This document shows, piece after piece, positions 32,401-41,960 of a DNA stretch of 64,000 nucleotides. The notes under the pieces are model-generated. The model had not been told where the DNA came from. It made no database searches and worked only from the letters and a program-made list of their open reading frames with translations. Source of the DNA: Forficula auricularia (taxonomy: Eukaryota; Arthropoda; Insecta; Dermaptera; Forficulidae); NCBI GenBank assembly GCA_024734495.1, contig JALMQS010000102.1, positions 6,354,143 to 6,418,142 on the forward strand. The letters are read 5' to 3'. A program made the translations under genes and the position numbers. Each line of letters opens with the position of its first letter. Positions within the stretch are counted from its first letter, which is position 1.

Positions 32401-34127
32401 TAAGGCGTTTATTTTTAAAATTTGACTTTTAAATAAATCATGTAAACGAAACTAAATTGAGCTTACAATGTACCCATCGGTATATTGTATAATGAAATTG
32501 CAAAAGGACAAATTAGTATATAAGGGTAGAAATAATATTTTATTCATTTTTAGTTTTTATATAAAATTTTTATTTAAATATAATTTATTAAATAAATAAC
32601 TTGATAATAATTTATTTTCAAATAGATTAGTCTAAATATAAATTATTTAGCAAATTTTAATAGTAAAAATAAATTAAAATTTGAATTTACATAGAAAGTG
32701 AAAATTAATGCGTTACTTTGGGTGAACCTTTAATAATTATTTAATTATCTCTGTTTCAGTGGAAAAATAAATAATAATATAAAATTTTACTTAAAAAAAA
32801 ATCATTACTTGAAACTAACACGGAACGAACAAGAACAGGAGAAATTGGAGAAATAGAATCACAAAAGGGAATAGAGGAAGAAAAAGGAGGAGGGAGTCTG
32901 AACAAGACATAATATAGGAAGAGAACGCAAAACATCCTATGCAAACTTTCTTTCTATAGTTAACATTCGAAGCAAGAGATACTGTCTACAGACTTCACTC
33001 TCCACACATCATTCTAGAGAGATCATTCTAGACGGAGCTATCATCTTCCAAACTTATCCACTCAAAATTTCTCAATCTATCCATCCTTCTATTTCGCACA
33101 TGCTCCTATCGCAATATTTTCCTATATTCCACTCGATATATAAATATATCTGAATTGGAGTACATTAAACACCGGCTATTTCTACGAGACACCTAGAATT
33201 CTTGCTTTTAAAGCGCGCCTGCATATCAAATAATCGGTGCCGAAGCTATAATTCGGTGTCAAAGAAGACGGCAGGAAGATAGGAACATTCCAGGAAGGGG
33301 GAATTATTAATAAAAGAATTTACTACAGTGATAAGATCAAGAAGCGATTCTAACCACTCAGCCCACCAAAAGAGTGTAACAAATCTTACATTACTAATCC
33401 AATGTCTATAATAACCCATTCTAGTTCTGTTAAATTCAAGAAACGATAAAAATAAATTCACATTATTAAATATTAAATAACTCTAATAAAAAATCTTTAT
33501 TATCATTGAAAACTTCACATCCCTCCTTTTAATATTATTTTATTTTGTTTTTTTTTTTATTATTCTTAATCAAATTTTTTTATTAATTTTCACACTAAAA
33601 TCAGTAACGTAAATTCACAGTAAATTCAATCAATTTCAGAAAGAAAGCACTAAGAGAGAATACCCTGAGATACACCCACCAGCATTTTCAATCACAAACC
33701 AACATCCAAAATACTTATTATCCACTGCAAGCTATTTCGAAAAAAGATAAACTGATGTAGCTGGATGGCTACATCAGCTTATTATTTATATGGGATTGTG
33801 CAGTGATATACTCCGTTAAGCTCGTTAATATTATTAAGCAATTTAAGTTAAATATAATCTTTATGTATTGCCGTCATTTCCAATTATAATTATATACTCT
33901 ATATACGTATTTTGAAATTAATAAATAATAATAATATAATATAATAAATTCAAAATGAAATTGTTTTATCTTTATTTTAAAATAACAACATAAATAGAGC
34001 CAGTTGGCTATTAAGTAAATTACGAATTGTGCGTAATATGCCTTTTCCCCAATCTTAAGTTGGATTTGACGTAAATTTCGTATTGACGAAAAAAAATAAT
34101 ATCTATATTTATATAGCAGCCTTTAAA
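32401..34127. other. AT-rich DNA between halves of a repeat
   Basis: About 1.7 kb separates the two halves of dispersed repeat copy B, whereas the halves are about 75 bases apart in copy A. Either something inserted here or the halves are independent insertions. No transposon ends or coding were recognised. The minus-strand frames at 32756-32944 and 33246-33461 look non-coding. Confidence 0.45.
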
Positions 34128-34375
34128 AGTATTTTTTCAGTATGCTTACCGAAGTTAGTGCAATCTAGTAGGCTCTGTGCTGTTCCCTGTAATCGCAGTC
34201 GTGTTGCTTGCAGCTCGTGAAATTTGATTGGGAAGACATAAAAGAGAAACTATATGTTAAAAGTCAAGACCTCTCACCTCCACAGATTTATCTAAAATAA
34301 CTTCAATTGAAAATATTTGTTTGTTGAAAATAGCTTCTCCTACACTCTATTTATGCATTTACCAGTTAGGTAATT
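34128..34375. repeat. Dispersed repeat copy B, right part
   Basis: Matches 3255-3480: TTCAGTATGCTTACCGAAGT, GCTCTGTGCTGTTCC, GCAGTCGTGTTGCTTGCAGC, AAGTCAAGACCTCTCACC and AAAATAGCTTCTCC. Confidence 0.8.
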
Positions 34376-35015
34376 CGAATTATTCTTATAGTCTCTTGGA
34401 CAGAGCTAGGAACATAGAGAACGACATGCATCTGAGCACGAAATATTTTATTTGAAAAAGGTTCGATTGCTCCCTTCAAAGCACATGCCAAATCGGGAGA
34501 AGGCAGTCTGAAAGATAATAGCGTGGGGGCAAAAGACTCACTTTTATTATTCTTTTAGGGGCAACTCTAGTCTGGTGGATAATATTGCGGAGCGATTTGG
34601 CGTCGGGGCGGGCTCGGTCAGGGTCGAGGCTATCACACTCTCGTGGAAGGGAGTGTGGTGGCATAAAGCGGTGGAGCCCCTCATCGCCCTGGGTATATCC
34701 CAAAAACAATAAACAATTTGATATATAGGGCGATGAGGGGATCTCTCCTTAATTTTTACACTTTCGGCAGAAGAACATATAGATCGGGTGGCGTATGATT
34801 ATTTTTTGTAAATTAAAAAAAAAAAAAAAAAAGAAATGTGAAATGTGAGTCAGGATTGATCCTGGCCCTCTCAGCCACCCGCTCTGAATCTGAATTAATT
34901 TGTTCTGAAGCTGAAAGTGTGAAAGGCTTGTAAAAAAATGAGTGTGTAATGGTCTTTTGTCTTGTAAGAGGCGGCCTGCTCCCTGGAGGCCCAATAAACA
35001 AAATACTTGTATTTT
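34376..35015. other. Non-coding with GC-richer pieces
   Basis: 34560-34700 is GC-richer (GGCGTCGGGGCGGGCTCGGT). It contains GGCGATGAGGGG and, inverted nearby, CCCCTCATCGCC, forming a hairpin over about 34675-34742. A GAGTCAGGATTGATCCTGGC small palindrome lies at about 34848. No exon is supported. Confidence 0.4.
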
Positions 35016-35170
35016 TAACCGACTTTGAAAAAAGGAGGTTATCAATTCAACGGAATGTCTGGTTTTTTGTGATTGAACATTTATTTCTCTTTACCATGTG
35101 GACCGATTTGGACGATTTTTTTTTTACATTGGGTTTTTCAATTAAAGTTCTTAAGGAAAACTCAAATTCT
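35016..35170 (+). repeat. ACCGACTTC family fragment, diverged
   Basis: Starts TTAACCGACTTTGAAAAAAG, followed by GGAGGTTATCAATTCAACGG, and runs through a GTGGACCGATTTGGACGATT block before decaying. Confidence 0.75.
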
Positions 35171-35596
35171 AATCAGTTAGTTTTAAAAATACAAACATTT
35201 GTACACCAGAAGGAACTTTTCTTTTAACCTTACGTCGTTGAGTTAATGTTGGTATTCAGTTAAACAAACACAAGGACGGAAAAACATGTGATTGGACATT
35301 ATTTTCTCCACATTTCAGACTTTCTAAATCAGATAATGCAAAAACGAAATGCAAATTTTAGACTGAAAAAATACTTCGGGATGTTCCCCTTACCTTAGAT
35401 ACATTTCCACTAAAAAATTATTGTCATACAAATTGTGTACTGCTAATATTAAAATGCTTTTCATGTTTTCTATTCCATTGCTATTGTTTATTTTCAATTT
35501 GGTTAAGGGAGATTGGTGTACGTTCTAGATGAAACATTATTAATAAAGTAAAAAAGAGAATTTAAAAATATAAACTACTAGGTAGGTTTCACAAAA

Positions 35597-36675
35597 AACC
35601 GACTTAAAAAAATTATATTCAACAAATAAAATAATAATAACTCAAAAATAAAATAAAATGCAAAAAAGGTATAAAATAATCATCTAATTTAGTTACAACT
35701 AAACTACGAAATTTTTACATGAATTCACTTTTTGAATTCGGTGCCAAACATATACATTTTATGAATAGCACTCTACGGATCTTACTTATAGTAAATTTGG
35801 CGTGTAATGAAGACAACATCGCGTAAGCTCTATTATACAGTTTGTTTGGCACCGACTTCAAAAAGTGATTTCATGTTAAAATTTCGTCGTTTAGTTGTAA
35901 ATAAATTAGATAATTATACTAGACTTTTAGTGCATTTTATTTGATTTTTGAGTTATTATTTTAGTTGTTTATTATTATTTTTTGAACTCGGTTTTTTTCC
36001 AAAAAATTATTTTTATTTTTCTCTTTTTAGTGATGTTAATAATAGTGTCTTAAGATAATATTTTGCATGCATCTCGTAAGAGAAAGCGTTGGGCGAATGA
36101 ATCAGAAAATGATAATAAAAGTCAATTGATAAATATAGAAATTCTCCGAGACTTTCGCGGGTTTTAAATGAATCTTTTAAGATTTTCTTTTTTATAAAAG
36201 ATTTTATTTATTATAATTTCGATTATTTGCTCATAAGAATTGGATATTTCCGTTATTTTTTCATTTATCATATCATCAGAGCTTGACTAAATTAATATGG
36301 AATCACCCCTTAGGTACCCCTTCCCAATAAAAAAAGAATCATCGAAATCGGTCTTCGTTGCAAAAAGTTCTCACTGAACATACATAAAAATGAATAAATA
36401 AACAAATTTTTAGAAATTTTGACTTCCGTTGGAGCTATACTGATCCAAACGCAGAAAGAATCATTAAAATCGGTTCATAAACAAAGAAGTTATGAGTAAA
36501 GATACATACCAAAAAAGGTCCAATACCAATGAAATTTATATGATACTAATCGGAAACCCAATGCAAAAAAAATCATCAATTTGGTTCACAATTGACGAAG
36601 AAATCTAGTAACATAGATACAAAAAAAAAAAAAAATCAGTCGAATTGAGAACCTCCTCCTTTTTTGAAGTCGGTT
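35597..36675 (-). mobile_element. ACCGACTTC element, complete and nested
   Basis: Bounded by AACCGACTT and GAAGTCGGTT, about 1.08 kb, and located inside the left arm of a fold-back, so its limits are defined by the interrupted host repeat. It includes the family hairpin (about 35680-35910), ATGCATCTCGTAAGAGAAAG shared (inverted) with about 4852-4871, and a GGTACCCCTTCCC / GGGTACC block. No coding was seen. Confidence 0.8.
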
Positions 36676-36712
36676 AAAAAGTCAAAATGATTATTAACAT
36701 GACTGTATTTAT

Positions 36713-36830
36713 ATTTTGGCGTACGAGCCCATCTTCAGGAGTTGATGGAGAGTTTTCATTTCTCTCTTAACTCCTGAGGATGAAGGGCTCGTACCCCGAA
36801 ATATAAATAGTTTCATGCTAACAAGTATTT
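36713..36830. repeat. Hairpin with two hammerhead-like cores
   Basis: In the right arm CTGAGGA (36774-36780) is followed by TGAA, GGG/CCC stem II with loop CTCGTAC, and GAAA (36798-36801). Then come T, ATAA and ATA, an allowed NUH triplet. The inverted left arm reads CTGAAGA, T, GGG then AAAA in place of GAAA, so it is damaged. Stem I is weak, and activity is doubtful. Confidence 0.65.
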
Positions 36831-36860
36831 TGTCTTTTATTTTGTGAAACCTACCTAGTA

Positions 36861-37635
36861 TATATTAAAAAAAAATTACTTTATTGTTTATTTCAAGCTA
36901 GAAATGACAAAGTAAAAAAGTAACTCTGATCAAACTCGGAAGAGAAATGTAATACATAAATAACATAATAATTAAAAATGGATGTTTTGACCCCTCCCCC
37001 TAAAAAAATAAATAAAACTTTCAACTCAATATTATTATTACTCTCTTGTTGAATGATCCAACTTTATATTATAACAAATAAAATAAAAAAAATCGTTTAT
37101 TTTTGCAATTTCACCTTTTTAATACATGAGCAAATTACGACTGGCCGTTGAAAAAGGCAAAGGCTTTTCCGGTCTCTTTTCATATGTTCATGATAACACA
37201 ACGATTCATATAATAAGCGAGTCCATTATAGAGATGTCAAGTTGAAAATAGCCGTATTCATAATCGGATGGCGAAATTAAACTAGCAATGAAATAAATGT
37301 CAGCCCTGCTATTTCAGACACATTAGCTCACTCTACAATTAACAATTCATTCCATATTTTCTGAGCTGAGCCGAGACTAACATAATGAAACGATTTGTTT
37401 GATTTGCGATTTTTTTCTCTTTTTTTTCTAACATTTTATTGTCCGTAGTACGGATTTTCTTAGGCGGATTTAAAATTAATTTAATTCGGATTAGAACAGA
37501 TCAGGAAGGATAATTATTTTTCGGTTATTATATTATATTCGAAGAAGACACATAAAAATATTTATATAAAAATCGATAGACGAGATTATAATTGTTTAAC
37601 TTGGAAGAAATTGGAGAAAAATATAAAAATAGATA
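36861..37635. other. Non-coding, unassigned
   Basis: AT-rich except for 37138-37400, which has higher complexity (GGCCGTTGAAAAAGGCAAAG). No exon or element end was recognised. Confidence 0.4.
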
Positions 37636-37639
37636 TTAA

Positions 37640-38315
37640 GGACGTTCCCTAATAAATCGAGTTTCTTTCACTCCTTTTAAAACTTTGAATACATTCCTTC
37701 AGTCCTTCATAGGTATAAATTTTTTTCAATAGACCTTGCGGCATTAAATTTATAAATATTGACCATTGAAATTTGCATATTTAAAACGCGAACCCTATTC
37801 CGATTGATGTTAAAGCGACTGTTTCATTTGAAATAACAATTTTGATTTTCTTGATATTATTTTGAAAAACTGAGAATCATTAACTGAAGATATAACAAAT
37901 ATTTTTCTGTTAAAATAATTGTATCAAGCGGTATTCGTTTTGTATGAAAAATGTTAAAAGTTAGGTACTTTTGATGGTTTTAATTTTTTTCTCTCATGGC
38001 ATGGCAAGTGAAAGATGCGACTTGGCAACGTCTCACTAGAATCACTCAATTTTTCAATATCTAAAAAACTTCTGCTGCTGGTACATTTGAGATTTTTAGC
38101 TAATTCTCTCAACTTAATTATACTGTTCTCATCTGGCATTTCGCATTGAGCTGTTTCATGAAGTGTTTTTTTTTTTATTCTTTGTCTTTTAACGTCGGTA
38201 AGAAAGCAATGTTGCCAGGTCTGAGAAACGACGCAGTGAAAATATTTTTGCCTTTCTGCGCATGCGAGAGTAGGGGAAAGAGCGAACTGTATCTGAGCTA
38301 TATTAGGGAACGTCC
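37640..38315. mobile_element. TTAA-flanked inverted-repeat element, copy 1
   Basis: Terminal inverted repeats GGACGTTCCCTAATA and TATTAGGGAACGTCC are flanked by TTAA on both sides (37636-37639 and 38316-38319). The length is 676 bp. A second copy with the same structure lies at 56737-57414 (678 bp), also flanked by TTAA on both sides. TTAA flanks suggest a piggyBac-type target, though a TA target with one extra terminal base cannot be excluded. A short minus-strand frame inside, starting near 38142, is partly conserved between copies. Confidence 0.8.
37957..38142 (-). CDS. Short ORF in TTAA element, doubtful
   Basis: About 61 codons starting MPDENSIIKLRELAKNLK, then SFLDIEKLSD and TLPSR. The second element copy encodes a matching stretch (MSDENSIVRLRELAKNLK...YLDMEKLSD, then TLPSR) and ends a few codons earlier at a stop. 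Several differences are conservative (I/V, K/R, F/Y, I/M), which hints at past coding constraint. Two copies are not enough to prove it. No known domain is recognised. It could be a remnant of an internal exon of a larger parent transposon. Confidence 0.25.
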
Positions 38316-38319
38316 TTAA

Positions 38320-39290
38320 GAAAAACCCGGCCAAGTGTGCGACAAGACTATACAGAGGAATACCGAGAGAGTTCCGTAGCTTGTATCTTCCACATTACTT
38401 GAGATTCAAAAATTGTTTTTATTTTTTGTTAATAAGAAGAGAATGTTTGAGAATTTTTTTCATAGTTTTTAGTAAAGCCGACATATACAAAAATCCATTA
38501 AAAATTGCCTCTATGGGCATTGTACCGTAATTTTAAAGTGAATTAAATTTTAAAAAAACATAGACTAATTTTATTTGAAAAGATTTTTATAGGGATACTT
38601 CATAAGTGAATGTAATGTAAGGCAGCCCAGGGGTAGTGAGGAAAGAAAAAATTAACACATATCAAATAAGGTTTCTACCCTTCTTCTTTAAGGTTTCAAG
38701 GGGTCAATGAAGAAAACAAATAAAATGCTTCCTCCTCTCTCCACAGCAGAGTCTAAAACCTTTTTCTTCTTTAGCAGAGGCGTAGAAAAACAATTTTATT
38801 TGTTTTCTTCATTGACCCCTTGAAACCCTGAAGAAGGAGGGAAGAATCCTCCGAAACGTCGGTTTGAAATGAAAGGAGGAAGGATTCCAATAAATTACAC
38901 CTTATTTGATATGTGTTAATTTTCTTTTCCTCACTACCCCTGGGCTGGCTTCCATTACATTCAATTAAAAGTTCTACCAGTCCGTCTCTCTCTTTCTTTG
39001 CAAATACTTCATAATATTGAATAAAAAAATATTTTATATTTTAGACGCCCCAAAAATTCGACTCTCTTCCAAATATAAAATATGATTCAATTAAAATTTT
39101 AATGAAATTTTTGATTTTGGAGAAAATACCATGAATTTATCAATTTCAAGATTGTATCTTTTATTTACTTTGCGATCCAGATTGCTCTGACGAACGGACA
39201 TACAGTTAGCCAGACAGAAGGACATTTTATCGACTTAAGAGAAATCACTTTTATGTTCGAACGGAACCCTATATGGGTGATTCCTAACAA
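38320..39290. repeat. CCCGGCCAAGTG dispersed repeat, interrupted
   Basis: The left end AAAACCCGGCCAAGTGTGCG is followed by GAGAGAGTTCCGTAGCTTG. The right end contains CTGACGAACGGACATACAG, a run of ACAG-type motifs and CGAACGGAACCCTATATGGG. I recall this start and end as a very common insect (notably lepidopteran) repeat. A fold-back is nested at 38630-38955. It begins directly at the end of the TTAA element. Confidence 0.6.
38630..38955. repeat. Fold-back with hammerhead-like motif
   Basis: The outer arms AGGGGTAGTGAGGAAAG... and ...CTTTTCCTCACTACCCCT enclose a 43-bp near-perfect inverted repeat continuing through ATTAACACATATCAAATAAG. Inner arms GGTTTCAAGGGGTCAATGAA and complement follow. 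The right arm has CTGAAGA (38828-38834), one A, stem GGAGG/CCTCC, GAAAC (38853-38857), loop GTCG and GTT. The left arm has lost the core. Stem I is weak. Confidence 0.8.
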
Positions 39291-39594
39291 GGAATGAATT
39301 AACATTTTTAACATCTCATTTCTTTAATGAAATTTATTAGAAAATTTTGGGGCCTACGGGAACAAGTTTCCCAAGGCCTCATAATTCTTACCATAGGAAT
39401 CTTTTAAAACGAATTAAAATGGAAACAACTATCTAGCTGTTTGATTAAAATAAAAATACTTTAGATGAAATTTATTATATTTATTTATTTATTTATTTGA
39501 AAGTAAAGATCTGTAAAAGTGTTAATTTTGAATTTTTCCACACACTTTAAATAAAAGATATTTAATTTTTTTAAGGATTTAGGTGTCGGTTCTA

Positions 39595-39842
39595 GGTGAA
39601 ACATTATAAATAACTTATGAGGAGAATTTTCTAGGTTAAGTTTCACAAAAAGAAATGTTAAAAGAAATGTATGTTTATTTTGAGTTTGATTCACTCGAAA
39701 TAAAAACTATTTGAACTCCTGAAGATGGGCTAATAACCCGAAATATATATCGAGTGAATCAAACTCAAAATAAACATACATTTGTTTTAATATTTCCTTT
39801 TTGTGAAACTTAACCTAGAAAATTCTCCTCATAAGTTAATTA
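39595..39842. repeat. Fold-back with hammerhead between arms
   Basis: The left arm (about 39607-39697) and right arm (39751-39841) are about 90-bp inverted copies with few differences (TTGAGTTTGATTCACTCG and its complement at the inner edge). The 53 bases between them are the upstream part of a hammerhead, so the right arm starts at the predicted cleavage site. Outer sequence GGTGTCGGTTCTAGGTGAAA is present on both sides in direct, not inverted, orientation (about 39588 and 39871). Confidence 0.9.
39710..39763 (+). ncRNA. Hammerhead ribozyme candidate (best fold)
   Basis: Stem I TTTGA-ACTC (39710-39718) pairs with GAGT-GAA-TCAAA (39752-39763), nine base pairs around a GAA bulge. The core is CTGAAGA (39719-39725), then extra T, stem II GGG/CCC, and GAAA (39740-39743). 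A single U-A stem III has loop ATAT and the triplet ATC (39749-39751). Cleavage is predicted after C39751. All invariant hammerhead positions are met (CUGANGA, GAAA, NUH). The short stem III fits Penelope-like-element and retrozyme hammerheads. The extra base after A9 is atypical. Activity is inferred, not shown. Confidence 0.72.
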
Positions 39843-41550
39843 AAATATATTTATAATCTTTAAAGAATTTGGTGTCGGTTCTAGGTGAAACATTTTAATA
39901 GATAATAAGTAAAAATATATTTGTTAGAAACCAAGAAGATAATCTATAAATAGCTTATACAATTTTTGTTTGCTCGATTTATGGGCACTCTAACCTCATT
40001 AAATATATATTGTATTGGAAACTAAAATAAACTTAATATCAAGTGGGAGCGATGGACGTTAGCACTGGAGTTAGCCGGACAGATAAAGTTATTAGCTTCC
40101 AAATATAACTGGTTTTAAACTAAATTACTGATAAAATGGATAATAGTTCGAAAGACAATTGAATTAAAAAAAAGAGACAATTCAAGTGTTGACATTTCCT
40201 AAATTCACCTCACAGGATTTGGAATTAAAGCCTGGCTGTAAATAAATTGTTAAAAAATCAAAAAGTCTTGATGTTTAATATAAGAGACCAGATAACAATG
40301 TATACTCTTACAAAACTTCATTGATTTTTCTTAATCAACATAGAAAACAAAAATTCAACTAAAAAAAAAAATATTGTGAAGAATCTCTTAATTATCCGAA
40401 AACTATTTTAACTTATCCAGTTGAATTTGTACTGAATGGCATTGAAGGGAAACTCAATATCTGTCTTTTGTTATTTTTTGCCATATTTTTGGTATTCCTT
40501 GTCAAATACATGCTGTCTGCAATCACATTGGCTTACTATATGATCAATGTGGAAGGAAATTATCTGTGATGTTTGTCGAATCGAAGGTGTGGTAGTCAAC
40601 AACAGTTTTCATTAGACTTTGATGAAAAAACGCCGATGAAAAAAGATCAATCAAAGAAAAGTAAACGAATAGAGAATAGAGGAATTTTAATACATGATGT
40701 TTAGATTGAAGAGAAAAGGTCAAAGTTTGCTTTAAATTGGAGTACTATTTCGGGTAAATCAGTAATCATGGATTATATGTAAACAATGAATAGGATCATA
40801 AATCTTTGATTTTATTAAAATTATTGCAGATTTATTAACACTGCCTTTTCAAAGAACAATCAATCCGTCGCAAGAGAGATAACATAATATTCAGTTGATG
40901 TATCATAAGTACTTATTGGGTTATAAGTTAATAATTATGAGCAATAAACGATAACAAAATACTCTCATTTGAATGTTTGAATAATCCGAGCACGAAACAG
41001 AATTACTATTCTGTCAAACTGACACGATTTGTTATTGTACAAGAAGTGGAGACGTATAATCAGATAATATCCAACTACGATTTATTAAATTAAACAATAA
41101 AAAATATTATCAGTTTGTTTATTAATTACCTTGCTTAGTCTTATTTTTTACTATATTTTGTATTATCAAAATTATACAAGTTAACATTTCTAAAGCTTCA
41201 AATTGTCTTTCGAAAATAAGAGTTTGTTAAATGTTAAATTCTTGAATTTCTCGAAAATTTCTTTGGTCAGAGACCTACTGTCGTTAAAAAAATTAAAAAG
41301 TCAGTAATGGGGACTAACGACAGAAGTGAAAACCTAAAAACTATGAAATAACATTGTTTTTTTTTTAAATTTACAAATTATGAAATTTTAATTTTTGATA
41401 TTACAATTAATTTGAAAATTAAAAAAAAAACACTATTATTTCATAGCTTTAAGTTTTCCTCTCTGCTGCCAGTCCTTATGACTGCCTTTTTTTATTTTCG
41501 ATTGAAACTATTTCTTTTTCTCACTCCGGATTTTGATTTTGAAATGGTTT
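39843..41550. other. Non-coding AT-rich DNA
   Basis: No exon, RNA gene or element boundary was seen. CGATGGACGTTAGCACTGGA near 40049 is the only GC-richer patch. Confidence 0.4.
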
Positions 41551-41640
41551 TATCTTGCTGAGAGTAGCAGAGTTTCTGATTCTTAATAAGAAATCAATGA
41601 GGCTGTCTTACCGTCTCATTATTTAAATTTAAAAACTAAA
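41551..41640 (+). repeat. Solo terminus of the AGAGTAGCAGA fold-back family
   Basis: TTGCTGAGAGTAGCAGAGTT matches the outer end of the fold-backs at 16949 and 28139 and is followed by AATCAATGAGGCTGTCTTAC. No opposite arm is present nearby. Confidence 0.65.
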
Positions 41641-41845
41641 AGTAAGAAGGCCATTTTAAATTTTAGATCTTGGTAGATATCTAGGTTTGCATTATATGAA
41701 TGCTTCACTTTCCAAATCGATAAACTCCACTTTTTGAATTTTATTAAATTTTAATGTCAAAGCACTTAAGTGACTCCTAACTGTATATGTTCAAAACAAA
41801 TTTCTCTAATAATAAATATTAACAGCACTAAATAAAAAAAATCCA

Positions 41846-41922
41846 CAGGGGAGTTACATACTCCTTAGCAGATTCCGGCTTCCATGGTCACCGTCCTGCT
41901 GTCTTAAGCAAGCGTGACGGTC
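41846..41922 (-). pseudogene. 28S rRNA fragment
   Basis: The minus strand reads TTGCTTAAGACAGCAGGACG, GTGACCATGGAAGCCGGAAT and CTGCTAAGGAGTATGTAAC. This follows the conserved eukaryotic 28S rRNA segment (GACAGCAGGACGGTGGCCATGGAAGTCGGAATCCGCTAAGGAG region) with a few substitutions and a small deletion near its 3' side. Sequence on the plus side up to about 41960 may belong to the same insertion. It may be the head of a 28S-derived SINE or a chance retrocopy. It cannot function as rRNA. Confidence 0.85.
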
Positions 41923-41960
41923 ACGCTAGTTCAGTGCTTTTTCCCGTCCCAAAAGTGCCC

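Larger units (their letters stand above)
35510..36860. mobile_element. Fold-back split by another repeat
   Basis: The outer ends CTAGGTAGGTTTCACAAAA (35579-35597) and TTTTGTGAAACCTACCTAG (36839-36857) are inverted and nearly identical. The left arm is interrupted by a full ACCGACTTC element (35597-36675), after which the arm resumes. The inner part 36713-36830 is a hairpin with hammerhead-like cores in both arms and a loop of about 25 bases. GTACGTTCTAGATGAAACAT upstream resembles GTGTCGGTTCTAGGTGAAAC at 39.6 and 39.9 kb. Confidence 0.75.

Noticed and set aside
37954..38334. 126-codon minus-strand frame as a single gene
   Set aside because: It starts in the flanking repeat, crosses the terminal inverted repeat and is not open in the second element copy; only the inner 61 codons were kept, at low confidence.
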